DNA of 64,000 nucleotides. Origin: an uncultured Pelagibacteraceae bacterium. Its GTDB lineage: Bacteria; Pseudomonadota; Alphaproteobacteria; Pelagibacterales; Pelagibacteraceae. The notes under the pieces are model-generated. The model worked only from the letters and a program-made list of their open reading frames with translations, was not told where the DNA came from and ran no database searches. The position numbers were made by a program, and so were the translations under genes. Of this stretch, positions 1 to 11,687 are shown in pieces (the stretch's first letter is position 1; every line of letters starts with the position of its first letter). The stretch spans positions 1 through 64,000 of the forward strand of contig CACGHX010000002.1 of NCBI GenBank assembly GCA_902573065.1, given 5' to 3'.

Positions 1-10
1 TTCATAGTAA

Positions 11-1105
11 ATGTATATAAATAAAGCTAAAACAATTGTTTTAAAGATAGGATCATCAAATTTAGTTGATAAACAAGGTAAGCTTAAAGAAAAATGGCTT
101 AAAAGTTTAGTAACAGACATTGAAAAACTTAGAAGGAAGGGAAAAGAATTTGTTATTGTTTCCTCTGGAGCAATTGCCCTAGGTCAAAATCATTTAAAAG
201 TGAAAAAAAAGAGGCTTAAAATTGAAATGAGCCAAGCTCTTGCCTCAGTAGGACAAATTTATTTAACAAATATCTATAAAGAAATTTTTAAAAAGAAAAA
301 AATTAATATAGGTCAAATTTTGATATCACCTGATGATACTGAACAAAGAAGAAGGGCGATAAATATAAAAAGAACTTTTGAAAATCTTTTTAAACTCAAA
401 GCTATTCCTGTAGTAAATGAAAATGATACGACAGCAACAAGTGAGATTAAATATGGAGATAACGACCGTTTAGCAGCGAGAGTTGCACAAATAATAAGTG
501 CTGATGTTTTAATTAATTTTTCAGATGTAAATGGTTTGTATAAATCTTCAAAAACTAAACAAGTAATTAGCGAGGTTAAAAATATAAATGGTGAAATATA
601 TGCGCTTGCTGACAGTAAAAAGAGTGTCTATGGTTCAGGTGGAATGGTCACAAAGCTTGATGCTGCAAAGATTTGTATGAACTCTGGTTGTTATATGGCT
701 ATCGCAAATGGAAAACAAATAAATCCTTTAGATAAATTATTAAAAACAAATATTTGTACTTGGTTTTTACCAAAAGTATCTAGTCTTGATGCAAGAAAGA
801 AATGGATTGTTAGTTCTATTGGATCAAATGGCAAAATATATATTGATAGTGGTGCTGTAAAAGCTTTAAAAAATGGTAAAAGTTTACTTCCAGCAGGAAT
901 TATCAAAATTGATGGAGAATTTTTTAAGGGAGATAATATACTTATTGTTGACCAGAATGGTAATGACTGTGCTAGGGGTATAGTATCATTTTCTTCTGAT
1001 GAAATTAATAAAGTTAAAGGTTTAAAAAGTGATCAACTAGAAAGTATTTTGGGTTATCCAACTAAATCAGAAATAATTCATAGAGATGATATGGTTAAAT
1101 TATAA
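11..1105 (+). CDS. proB: Glutamate 5-kinase
   Basis: Phosphorylates the gamma carboxyl of glutamate, the first step of proline synthesis in the cytoplasm. The 364 residues match the full two-domain form: an N-terminal amino-acid-kinase domain (about 1-255; opening lysine/glycine strand VLKIGSSNLV, later YGDNDRLAARVA and SDVNGLY motifs) and a C-terminal PUA domain (about 270-364). The stop overlaps the start of proA by one base (TAATG), so the two are translationally coupled. Alphaproteobacteria usually have obgE upstream; that would lie outside the window. Function is certain at family level. Confidence 0.96.
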   Translation: MYINKAKTIVLKIGSSNLVDKQGKLKEKWLKSLVTDIEKLRRKGKEFVIVSSGAIALGQNHLKVKKKRLKIEMSQALASVGQIYLTNIYKEIFKKKKINIGQILISPDDTEQRRRAINIKRTFENLFKLKAIPVVNENDTTATSEIKYGDNDRLAARVAQIISADVLINFSDVNGLYKSSKTKQVISEVKNINGEIYALADSKKSVYGSGGMVTKLDAAKICMNSGCYMAIANGKQINPLDKLLKTNICTWFLPKVSSLDARKKWIVSSIGSNGKIYIDSGAVKALKNGKSLLPAGIIKIDGEFFKGDNILIVDQNGNDCARGIVSFSSDEINKVKGLKSDQLESILGYPTKSEIIHRDDMVKL

Positions 1106-2352
1106 TGAAAAATTATTTAAATAATATTGGTATTAAATCTAAAAATGCATTTAAAAATTTAGGTTATGTAAACCTTAAGAAAAGAAATAATGTGTTAGAG
1201 ACTTATTTAAAATCTTTAAAAAGTAATAAAAATAAAATTATTAAAGAAAATTTAAAAGACATAAAACTTTGTAAACGTGAAGAGTTAATAGATAGACTAA
1301 TTATTGATAATAAAAAAATTGAGAATATGAGAAGCTCAATTTATGAAATCGTAAAATTTAAAGATCCTTTAGGAAAAGTGCTTGAAAAATGGAAAAGACC
1401 AAACAATTTGTTAATTAAAAAAGTTACTGTACCAATTGGTGTAATAGGAATTATTTATGAAAGTAGACCTGATGTAACCAGTGACGTATCATCTTTATGT
1501 CTTAAATCTGGTAATGTTGCGATTTTAAGAGGTGGTTCGGAGTCTTTGAATTCAAATAGAATTCTAGCTAATCTTTTTAGAAATTCACTTTCTAATAACA
1601 GCGTTGATAAAAATTGTATTCAGTTTATTGATAAAAAAAATAGAAAAATTGTAGATTTTCTTTTATCGAAAATGTCTGATTATATTGATGTTATAGTTCC
1701 AAGAGGTGGCAAGGGCTTAGTTAAAAAAGTAAAGCAGCTTTCCAATGTGAATGTAATTGGGCATTTGGAAGGAAACTGCCATGTATATGTTGATAAAGAT
1801 GCTGATCTTAATATGGCAAAAAAAGTTGTTTTAAATTCAAAAATGCGAAGAACTTCAATTTGTGGCGCAGCAGAAACTTTGTTGATTCATGATAAATGTT
1901 TAAGGTCTCACTCACTTCCAATTATTAGAGAATTAATCTTAAAAGGATGTGATGTATTAGTGGATAAAAAAATTAATAAATATTTTAAAAATAAATTAAA
2001 ATTAGCAAATGAGAATGATTGGAGAACTGAATATTTATCACCTAAAATATCTATAAAGAGTGTAAATGGAGTTAATGACGCTATTGCCCATATATTAAAA
2101 TATGGAACTATGCATACTGATGCTATTATAACTCGAAACATTAAAACAGCAAAAATTTTTTTAAATGGAATAAATAGTTCTATCGCCATTCATAATGCTT
2201 CAACTCAATTTGCAGATGGAGGCGAGTTTGGATTTGGAGGAGAAATCGGTATATCAACAAATAAATTACCTCCAAGAGGTCCTGTTGGGATAAATCAACT
2301 TACTTCATACAAATATATGGTCACAGGAAAAGGAACTATCAGACCGTTGTAA
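1105..2352 (+). CDS. proA: Gamma-glutamyl phosphate reductase
   Basis: NADPH-dependent reduction of glutamyl-5-phosphate to glutamate semialdehyde, second step of proline synthesis. It is a 415-residue aldehyde-dehydrogenase-like enzyme of normal length. The VPIGVIGIIYESRPDVT segment near residue 110, the RGG(S/K) loops and the catalytic cysteine in RRTSICGAAE (about residue 255) are all present, and the C-terminal GEFGFGGEIGIST stretch is typical. It overlaps proB and nadD by one base each, so proB-proA-nadD-rsfS-ctpA-rppH looks like one transcription unit. Confidence 0.96.
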   Translation: MKNYLNNIGIKSKNAFKNLGYVNLKKRNNVLETYLKSLKSNKNKIIKENLKDIKLCKREELIDRLIIDNKKIENMRSSIYEIVKFKDPLGKVLEKWKRPNNLLIKKVTVPIGVIGIIYESRPDVTSDVSSLCLKSGNVAILRGGSESLNSNRILANLFRNSLSNNSVDKNCIQFIDKKNRKIVDFLLSKMSDYIDVIVPRGGKGLVKKVKQLSNVNVIGHLEGNCHVYVDKDADLNMAKKVVLNSKMRRTSICGAAETLLIHDKCLRSHSLPIIRELILKGCDVLVDKKINKYFKNKLKLANENDWRTEYLSPKISIKSVNGVNDAIAHILKYGTMHTDAIITRNIKTAKIFLNGINSSIAIHNASTQFADGGEFGFGGEIGISTNKLPPRGPVGINQLTSYKYMVTGKGTIRPL

Positions 2353-2897
2353 TGAGTAATAAAAATATCGAAAAAAAAATTGGTATATTTGGAGGAAGCT
2401 TTGATCCACCTCATAGAGGACATATTCAAATAGCAAAACTTTCTTTAAAAAGACTTAAGTTAAAATATTTAATTTGGGCAATAACAAAAAGAAATCCCCT
2501 TAAAGAAAAACCAATGTTATCATTAAAAAGTAGAATTCTACTTTCTAAAAAATTAGTAGGTAAAAATAAACGAATTAAAATTAAAAATTTAGATGAACGG
2601 CTAAAGACAAGTAAAACGATCGAATTAATTAAGTTTTCAAAAAAAAATCTAAAGAATTCAAAATTATATTTTATTATGGGTTCTGATAATATCATTAATT
2701 TGCATAAATGGCATGGATGGAAAAAATTTCAAAAATATTGCACCATTGTAGTGTTCCCAAGAAAAGGATACTTAAAAAAGATGTTGATATCTAAGGCTTA
2801 CAGACTGATTAAAAAAGATAAATTAATATTTCTTAAGTCAAGAATAGCCAATATTTCATCTTCCAAAATAAGAAAAAATTATTTAATATATAAGTAG
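2352..2897 (+). CDS. nadD: Nicotinate-nucleotide adenylyltransferase
   Basis: Adenylates nicotinate mononucleotide to deamido-NAD. The N-terminal GIFGGSFDPPHRGH carries the nucleotidyltransferase HxGH signature, and the C-terminal ISSSKIRKN is the conserved ISSTxIR equivalent. 181 residues is slightly short for the family but both ends are intact. Both flanking genes overlap by one base. Proline genes followed by nadD and rsfS is the usual alphaproteobacterial order. Confidence 0.93.
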   Translation: MSNKNIEKKIGIFGGSFDPPHRGHIQIAKLSLKRLKLKYLIWAITKRNPLKEKPMLSLKSRILLSKKLVGKNKRIKIKNLDERLKTSKTIELIKFSKKNLKNSKLYFIMGSDNIINLHKWHGWKKFQKYCTIVVFPRKGYLKKMLISKAYRLIKKDKLIFLKSRIANISSSKIRKNYLIYK

Positions 2898-3244
2898 TGG
2901 AAATCCCTAAAATTAAAAAAATTGTCGAAAAAACTTTAAATCAAAATAAAGCATTAAATATTGTTTCAATAAATTTAAGAGGGAAAACATCTATAGCTGA
3001 CTATATGGTAATTGCCTCAGGTACTTCATCAAGGCATATCCAATCTCTTTCAGAAATATTGTTAAAAGAATTACAAAATAACGGTATTAACAAATGCAAA
3101 ATTGAAGGAAGAACTAGTAGTGATTGGAAACTTATCGATGCTATTGATATTATTATTCATATTTTTCACCCAGATAAACGTAAGTTTTATGACCTAGAAA
3201 AAATGTGGTCTGAACCAATTGCAAAGGATAGGTTAAGTGTATGA
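2897..3244 (+). CDS. rsfS: Ribosomal silencing factor RsfS (Iojap/YbeB)
   Basis: RsfS binds ribosomal protein L14 and blocks subunit joining in starvation. The 115-residue protein has the family core: SIADYMVIASGTSSRH in the middle and the WKLIDAIDIIIHIFHPDKRKFYDLEKMW end. The start is GTG, overlapping the nadD stop by one base; no better start is visible downstream. In most relatives rlmH follows rsfS; here ctpA follows directly with an ATGA overlap, so rlmH is missing from this spot. Confidence 0.93.
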   Translation: MEIPKIKKIVEKTLNQNKALNIVSINLRGKTSIADYMVIASGTSSRHIQSLSEILLKELQNNGINKCKIEGRTSSDWKLIDAIDIIIHIFHPDKRKFYDLEKMWSEPIAKDRLSV

Positions 3245-4377
3245 AGAAAATATTTGTTTTAATATTAATTTCTTTTCTAACTGTATCAAATCTTTTTGGA
3301 AGTACTAATAATGAAGCTCTTTACAAAAAAATAGATTTGTTTGCTGAGGTATTAGACAAAATAAAAAAGGAGTATGTTGATAAAGTTGATCAATCTGAGC
3401 TTATTGATGATGCAATCAATGGTGCTCTTCAATCTTTAGATCCATACTCAGCTTATATGAACCCTGAATTTTTTGACAGCATGCAAACTGATACGAGGGG
3501 TGAATTTGGTGGTTTGGGAATTGAGGTTGGTATGGAGGCGGGCGTTGTCAAAGTAATTTCACCAATTGACGATACACCGGCCTCAAAAGCTGGCATAAAA
3601 GCTGGTGACTACATTATAAAGATCAATGGAACACAGGTGCAAGGTAAATCTTTAATGGAAGCTGTAAAATTGATGAGAGGGCCAGTTGGATCAGAAATAA
3701 ATTTAACTATTAGGAGAAAAGGTAAGAAAAAAGCATTTATAAAAACTATTAAAAGAGAGATCATTGAAATCAAATCTGTAGAAGCAAAAATTATAGAAAA
3801 TAAAATTGGTTATCTTAGATTAAAAGCTTTTAATGAAAATAGTAGCAAACAACTTGTAAAAAATATTTCAAATTTTGAAAAGAGTGAAAAACCACTTGGA
3901 TACATACTTGATTTAAGAAATAACCCTGGGGGATTATTAACCCAAGCTATTCAAGTAACTGATTTCTTTTTGGACGAGGGTGAAATTTTATCTACGAGAG
4001 GAAGAAAGATAACGGAAAACAGACGCTTCTTTGCAAAAAAAGGAGATAAGGTAAAGGGCAAGCCCCTCATAGTTTTGATAAATAATGGCTCTGCATCTGC
4101 ATCAGAGATAGTTGCTGGTGCCCTTAAAGACCATAAAAGAGCTATTATTTTGGGAAGTCCGACTTATGGTAAAGGATCTGTTCAATCAATAATACCTTTA
4201 AATAATGGTGGCGGTATAAGAATTACAATTTCTAAATATTATTTACCGTCTGGGAAATCAATTTCAGAGGTAGGGGTAAAACCAGATATTTTTGTGGATG
4301 ATGAGTCAGATGATTTTAAAATCGATACAAAATCGGATGATCAACTAAATTACGCCCTTAAACTCTTGACTACTTAA
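3241..4377 (+). CDS. ctpA: C-terminal processing peptidase, S41 family
   Basis: Exported serine protease that trims periplasmic or membrane proteins from their C-terminus. It has a signal peptide (residues 1-20, hydrophobic ILISFLTVSNLFGS), a PDZ domain (about 80-165, GGLGIEVG to GPVGSEINL) and the S41 catalytic domain with Ser in NGSASASE and Lys in YGKGSVQS, a Ser-Lys dyad. 378 residues is near the short end of the CtpA family. The ATG overlaps the rsfS stop (ATGA). The substrate cannot be read from sequence. Confidence 0.94.
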   Translation: MKKIFVLILISFLTVSNLFGSTNNEALYKKIDLFAEVLDKIKKEYVDKVDQSELIDDAINGALQSLDPYSAYMNPEFFDSMQTDTRGEFGGLGIEVGMEAGVVKVISPIDDTPASKAGIKAGDYIIKINGTQVQGKSLMEAVKLMRGPVGSEINLTIRRKGKKKAFIKTIKREIIEIKSVEAKIIENKIGYLRLKAFNENSSKQLVKNISNFEKSEKPLGYILDLRNNPGGLLTQAIQVTDFFLDEGEILSTRGRKITENRRFFAKKGDKVKGKPLIVLINNGSASASEIVAGALKDHKRAIILGSPTYGKGSVQSIIPLNNGGGIRITISKYYLPSGKSISEVGVKPDIFVDDESDDFKIDTKSDDQLNYALKLLTT

Positions 4378-4848
4378 ATGAATGAGAAAATATTGCCATT
4401 AAGGAACGGTGTTGGGGCCATTGTGTTGAATAAAAATAATCAAGTTTTTGTTGGAAAGAGAATTGATAACCCTGGGAAATTTTGGCAAATGCCTCAAGGT
4501 GGAGTTGATGATGGAGAAAAGTATATCGAAGCGATGAAAAGAGAGCTTTTTGAAGAAACTGGTATTAAAAACTTCGAATTAGTCAAAGAAATTGAGGGCA
4601 TGACGGAGTACGAACTGCCTGATTACCTTTTAGGGAAAATTTGGAAAGGAAAATACAGAGGTCAAAAACAAAAATGGTTTGTTGTTAGGTTTTTAGGGAA
4701 CGATAACGAGATTAATTTAAACACAAGCAAACCTGAATTCATTGAGTGGAAATGGGCAAATCTTGATGATCTTCCAGGTATGATAGTGGACTTTAAAAAA
4801 AAACTTTACGAAAAATTGCTTCCAAAAATTAAGCTAATTATTGGTTAA
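4378..4848 (+). CDS. rppH: RNA pyrophosphohydrolase (Nudix)
   Basis: Removes pyrophosphate from the 5' triphosphate of mRNA and so starts RNase E-dependent decay. The 156-residue Nudix protein shows the box GGVDDGEKYIEAMKRELFEETG (residues about 41-62 with the catalytic REL..EE), plus RNGVGAIVLN at the start and WFVVRFLG, typical of RppH/NudH. The ATG directly follows the ctpA stop. The 3' end overlaps the convergent atpC end by 11 bases, with no recognisable terminator between the two operons. Confidence 0.93.
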   Translation: MNEKILPLRNGVGAIVLNKNNQVFVGKRIDNPGKFWQMPQGGVDDGEKYIEAMKRELFEETGIKNFELVKEIEGMTEYELPDYLLGKIWKGKYRGQKQKWFVVRFLGNDNEINLNTSKPEFIEWKWANLDDLPGMIVDFKKKLYEKLLPKIKLIIG

Positions 4849-5227
4849 TTTTAGATAGAGTGTCTATTTTATGTGACGCAATATATTTTGCTTTATCACT
4901 TAAATTTTCTTTAGCAAGAAGTGCTTTACTAGCCTCGATCATTTTAGATATATTTTCACCTTTAACATTCTCTAAAGGTATAATTGTCGATGATAATACT
5001 ATTAAGGTATTATTTGAAAATTCTACGGTACCCTCCTCCACAAAATATTCACTTTCCTTACTGCCCTCAATTCTTAAGATCCCTGGTCTTAGAAAAGTTA
5101 TGAGTGGTATATGATCCAGTAGGATGGTCATTTCACCTTCGAAAGAGGGTATTGTTACAGAATTTACCTTCTCAGAAAGTATAATTTTTTCTGGGGAAAT
5201 TATTTCAAGATTGAAGTTTTTTTCCAT
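4838..5227 (-). CDS. atpC: F1 ATP synthase subunit epsilon
   Basis: Central-stalk subunit of F1, which couples rotation and can inhibit hydrolysis. 129 residues, beginning with the beta-sandwich domain (LEIISPEKIILS, then PSFEGEMTILLDHIPLITFLRPG around 26-50), and ending in a short helical hairpin. It is the last gene of atpHAGDC and follows atpD immediately. The C-terminal helical part is shorter than in the E. coli protein, as often seen in alphaproteobacteria. Confidence 0.95.
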   Translation of the reverse strand: MEKNFNLEIISPEKIILSEKVNSVTIPSFEGEMTILLDHIPLITFLRPGILRIEGSKESEYFVEEGTVEFSNNTLIVLSSTIIPLENVKGENISKMIEASKALLAKENLSDKAKYIASHKIDTLSKINQ

Positions 5228-7528
<2,301 letters not shown>

Positions 7529-7529
<1 letters not shown>

Positions 7530-9070
7530 TATTTTTTCTCAAAATTTGACTTTTTATAATTTGTTATAACTTCTATTAAAAGCTTTTCAGTATCCTCTTC
7601 GATCTTTCCACTTTTTTGAATTGACTCTAGTATTTCAGGTTTTTCATTTTTAATTAAATCTAACAACCCTTTTTCAAATGATCGAATTTGATTATTTTCA
7701 ATAGTATCTAAATAACCTTTTACACCGGAATAAACTGACACTACCTGTTCTGCCACTGTCATTGGGCTATATTGATCTTGTTTTAATAACTCAGTAAGTT
7801 TTGATCCTCTATTCAACAATTTTTGAGTTGAAGCGTCTAAATCAGATCCGAATTGGGCAAAAGCTGCCATTTCACGGTATTGTGCTAATTCTAATTTGAT
7901 TGAACCTGCTACCTTTTTCATAGCTTTGGTTTGGGCTGCTGAACCAACTCTAGAAACAGACAGACCAACATTCACTGCAGGTCTTATTCCTTGATTAAAA
8001 AGTTCTGTTTCTAAAAAAATTTGACCATCAGTTATTGAAATTACGTTTGTTGGAATGTAAGCAGATACGTCACCTGCTTGTGTTTCAATAATGGGTAAAG
8101 CTGTTAATGAACCACCACCATTGTCGTCATTTAATTTTGCTGATCGCTCAAGTAATCTACTGTGTAAATAAAATACATCTCCTGGATATGCTTCTCTACC
8201 CGGAGGTCGTCTTAATAAAAGAGACATTTGTCTGTATGCAACAGCTTGTTTTGATAAATCATCGTAAATTATCAGAGCATGCATTCCATTGTCTCTAAAA
8301 AATTCACCAAAAGTACATCCTGTATATGGTGCTAAAAATTGTAATGGAGCAGGGTCAGATGCCGTAGCAGAAACAACAATTGTATAATCCATTGCACCTG
8401 CGTCTTGTAAAGTTTTTACAATTTGAGCTACGGTTGATCTTTTTTGACCAATCGCAACATAAATACAATAAAGTTTCTTTTTTTCATCGTCTGATTCATT
8501 TATTTTTTTTTGGTTTATAATAGTATCTATAGCAACTGCTGTTTTTCCAGTTTGTCTGTCTCCAATAATCAATTCTCTCTGCCCTCTTCCTACTGGTATT
8601 AAACTATCAATTGCTTTCAAACCTGTTTGCATAGGTTCACCAACTGACTTTCTTGGTATAATTCCTGGAGCCTTAACTTCAACTCTTTTTCTTTTTATAT
8701 TCTTTTCTAAATTTTCTTTACCATCAATCGGATTTCCAAGTGCGTCGACAACTCTGCCAAGTAACTCTTTTCCCACAGGAACGTCAACAATTGAACCTGT
8801 TCTTTTAACTGTATCACCTTCTTTTATGGATTTATCATCTCCAAAAATTACAATTCCAACATTATCGCTTTCTAAATTTAGTGCCATTCCTTTAGAGTTA
8901 TCTTGAAATTCTACCATTTCACCAGCCTGGACGTTATCTAATCCATAAACTCTTGCAATTCCATCACCAACGGAAAGGACCTTACCAATTTCTGAAACCT
9001 CGGCTTTGTCACCCAAATTTTTTATTTGCTCTTTTAAAATTTTTGTAATTTCTGAGGGGTTAATATCCAT
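7529..9070 (-). CDS. atpA: F1 ATP synthase subunit alpha
   Basis: Non-catalytic nucleotide-binding subunit of F1. 513 residues, with P-loop [15 protein letters not shown] (about 170-185), [42 protein letters not shown], and the arginine finger region [10 protein letters not shown]. Full length and unremarkable. One base overlaps atpG, and the stop of atpH immediately precedes its start, which gives tight operon packing. Confidence 0.98.
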
Positions 9071-9628
9071 TTAGTTCTCCATCAATACTTTTTTATAATT
9101 TGCTAATTTGTTTTTGATTGATGTATCGATCATTAAACTTCCAATCTGCAGCACTATTCCACCGATTAAAGTTTCGTCAACTTTTGATTTTAATTTTATA
9201 GTTCCATTTACATTTTCAGAAATTTCTTTCTCAATTTCGGAAATAGTTTTTTCATCTAATTTTTTTGATGAAAACAGATTTGCACTCACTTCTCCTTTTT
9301 TAGATGACACTTTTCTTAAAAATTCTTCTATAATCTCAGCTACAAAAAATATTCTTTTTTTCATTATTAATATAAAGAAAAAGTTTTTGATTATTTTATC
9401 TGCTTTCATTATATTTAAAATTTTATCAAATACTTCTTTTTGATTTTGGTTGGTATTAGTTGGATTTTTTATATAGTTTTTCAAATTATCATCAGAATTA
9501 TAAATTGTCATAAAAGAGCTTAAAATAGATACGTACTCATCTGTTTTATTTACTTCATTAGAAAGCTCTAACAAAGCCAAAGCGTATCTTTCCGATATAC
9601 CGCCTGAGAATGATCTGTTTTTAGTCAA
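9071..9628 (-). CDS. atpH: F1 ATP synthase subunit delta
   Basis: Peripheral-stalk subunit (OSCP homologue) joining F1 to the b subunits. 185 residues with the family N-terminus (ISERYALALLELS) and C-terminal DETLIGGIVLQIGSLMIDTSIKNKLANYK. The start is TTG, supported by an AAGGA ribosome-binding site about six bases upstream and by the absence of an in-frame ATG before the conserved region. It is the first gene of atpHAGDC. The F0 genes are not in this window, as usual in alphaproteobacteria where F0 and F1 operons are apart. Confidence 0.93.
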   Translation of the reverse strand: MTKNRSFSGGISERYALALLELSNEVNKTDEYVSILSSFMTIYNSDDNLKNYIKNPTNTNQNQKEVFDKILNIMKADKIIKNFFFILIMKKRIFFVAEIIEEFLRKVSSKKGEVSANLFSSKKLDEKTISEIEKEISENVNGTIKLKSKVDETLIGGIVLQIGSLMIDTSIKNKLANYKKVLMEN

Positions 9629-9713
9629 AGTAGTTCCTTAAAGAATTCTGTTAGATTTATTGAGATTTCGTATCATAGGAAAATGCTCTCTTCAAGTGCG
9701 ATTGAAACGCATA
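9629..9713 (-). promoter_or_regulatory. Candidate promoter and leader of the atp operon
   Basis: This is the 85-base gap between the priA stop and the atpH TTG, one of the few spacers in the minus-strand run. On the minus strand it holds TATGAT (complement of about 9670-9675), which fits a -10 box, but only poor -35 matches lie 16-18 bases upstream. A 4-bp hairpin (TGCG/CGCA) sits just after the priA stop. The AAGGA ribosome-binding site for atpH lies at the downstream end. This is a weak call; read-through from priA is equally possible. Confidence 0.3.
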
Positions 9714-11666
9714 TTAGCTAAAATTTAGAGGGTCGACATCAACTATAAGTTTAATTTTTTTTGATAAATTAATTTTTTTAAGTATTTTAGCAATATGCTT
9801 TTGTACAAAAAGATTATTTTTTGATCTTAGAAGCAATCTAGTTCTATAGTTATTTTTAATTTTAAATATAGGGGAACTAACTGGGCCCATTATCTCTAAA
9901 TATTTAAGTGCAGATAAATTTTTTTTTATTTTTTGCGCCTCAAAAACTCCCTCTGATTCATTTTTTGATGATATTATTAAAGATATTAGTCTTGTAAAAG
10001 GTGGAAGATTTTTTTCTCTTCTTAAGATGATTTCATCTTCTAAAAACTTGGTAGGGTCGTTTTCTAGTATGTTTTTTAAGGTTTCATCTGATGAATTAAA
10101 AGTCTGATAAATGACAAGCGAGTCTTTACTAAATCTGCCAGCTCTACCACTCAATTGATTATATAACTGAATATTTTTTTCTGTTGACCTTAGATCAAAA
10201 CCCATTCCAGAAAAATCTGCGTCTACAACTACAATACAATTTAAATTAGGAAAATTAAATCCTTTTGAAATTAATTGAGTACCTACGAGTATATCTATTT
10301 TATTATTTTCTATATCAGAAAGTATGTTTTTGGTTTCCTTCTTTTTATTCAGAAAATCACTTGATAATATTTTGATTTTTTTTTCAGGAAAAATTTGTTT
10401 AAGTTCAGCATAAATTTTCTCTACACCTGGTCCGTACATTTGATAATCACAACTCTGATCAGTCTTTATACATTTGGAATTTACACTAGATTTATATCCA
10501 CAGTGATGACACATAGCTTTATTTATATGTTTATGAAAAGTTAAGAAGATTGAGCAATTTGGACAATTAAGTTTTGATCCGCAGGCCTTGCAAACCATAA
10601 ATGGTGCGTAACCTCTTCTATTAAGAAAAAAAAGTACTTGATCTTTTTTTTCGAGATATTTTTTAACAAGCATAATTGTTTTTGGATCTATCCATATATT
10701 CTTTTTCTTTCTATCCAATTTAAGATCAATTACCTCAGCTTGTGGAAGAGAAAAGTTTTTATATCTTTTTTTTAGTTTAGTAAGATTGTATTTTTTATTT
10801 TTAACATTATTGAATGTTTCTAATGAAGGAATAGAAGTAGATAGTAAAACTGGAATGTTTTCTATTGAAGCTCTTGAAATTGCCATATCTCTAGCATTAT
10901 ATCTAATACCTTCGTCTTGTTTGTATGAAGAGTCGTGCTCTTCATCAACAACAATTAATCCTAAGTTTTTAAATGGTAAAAACAATGATGATCTTGCTCC
11001 AACTACTAATTTAATTTCACCATTAATAATATTTTTCCAAATAATTCGTTTATTTTTTTTAGTTATCTTTGAATGCCAAATTGCTGGTTTAAAACCAAAA
11101 TAATCTTCAAACCTTTTTTTAAATTGGTTTGTCAAAAAAATTTCAGGAAGTAAAACTAAAGATTGTCTTCCTTTTAAAATATTTTCTTTTATTTTTTCAA
11201 AATATACTATTGTTTTACCCGATCCGGTAATACCTTGTAATAAAGTTGTACTAAATTTAGTACCTAAATTATTTATTTCCTGTAAACAATTTTTTTGTTC
11301 ATCATTAAGAATAAAGTTATTTTTTGTTTTTGTTATGTAATTAAAAGTTTCTTTTTTTTTTGAAAAAAATGATTCATCACCCAAGCACATCTTAAGAACC
11401 ATGCCTTTTGGTGCTAAATTATATAAAGAAAACCAGTTGATAAATTTAACTAAATTGTGACTTAATGAAACATCTTTTTTTTCTTTAATGTTTTTTAATT
11501 TAAAATTCTTATTTGTATTTTCCTCTTTATCCCATACAACTCCGATTTCCTCTTCTTTACCAAACGGTACTGAAACAATGGACCCTGCTTTTAATTTTCC
11601 ATATTTTTTAGATAAATAAGTATGTGGATGATCAAAAATTCTTGGTAAAAGAACTGGTACTTTCAT
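9714..11666 (-). CDS. priA: Primosomal protein N', replication restart helicase
   Basis: 3'-5' helicase that reloads the replisome at stalled forks. 650 residues, shorter than the E. coli protein (732). It has a reduced N-terminal DNA-binding domain, helicase motif I TGSGKT (about 145), DEEH box in VVDEEHDSSYKQDEG, the DEAD-family motifs QLISKGFNFPN and SGRAGR, and eight zinc-ligand cysteines between about residues 360 and 410 (CKACG, CPNC, CHHCG and two more). It lies between lpdA and the atp genes on the same strand, and the function is not tied to its neighbours. Confidence 0.95.
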   Translation of the reverse strand: MKVPVLLPRIFDHPHTYLSKKYGKLKAGSIVSVPFGKEEEIGVVWDKEENTNKNFKLKNIKEKKDVSLSHNLVKFINWFSLYNLAPKGMVLKMCLGDESFFSKKKETFNYITKTKNNFILNDEQKNCLQEINNLGTKFSTTLLQGITGSGKTIVYFEKIKENILKGRQSLVLLPEIFLTNQFKKRFEDYFGFKPAIWHSKITKKNKRIIWKNIINGEIKLVVGARSSLFLPFKNLGLIVVDEEHDSSYKQDEGIRYNARDMAISRASIENIPVLLSTSIPSLETFNNVKNKKYNLTKLKKRYKNFSLPQAEVIDLKLDRKKKNIWIDPKTIMLVKKYLEKKDQVLFFLNRRGYAPFMVCKACGSKLNCPNCSIFLTFHKHINKAMCHHCGYKSSVNSKCIKTDQSCDYQMYGPGVEKIYAELKQIFPEKKIKILSSDFLNKKKETKNILSDIENNKIDILVGTQLISKGFNFPNLNCIVVVDADFSGMGFDLRSTEKNIQLYNQLSGRAGRFSKDSLVIYQTFNSSDETLKNILENDPTKFLEDEIILRREKNLPPFTRLISLIISSKNESEGVFEAQKIKKNLSALKYLEIMGPVSSPIFKIKNNYRTRLLLRSKNNLFVQKHIAKILKKINLSKKIKLIVDVDPLNFS

Positions 11667-11687
11667 TGTTTTAAAAAATAAATTTAC

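Noticed and set aside
4838..4848. Terminator between convergent rppH and atpC
   Set aside because: The genes overlap and no stem followed by a T run is visible.
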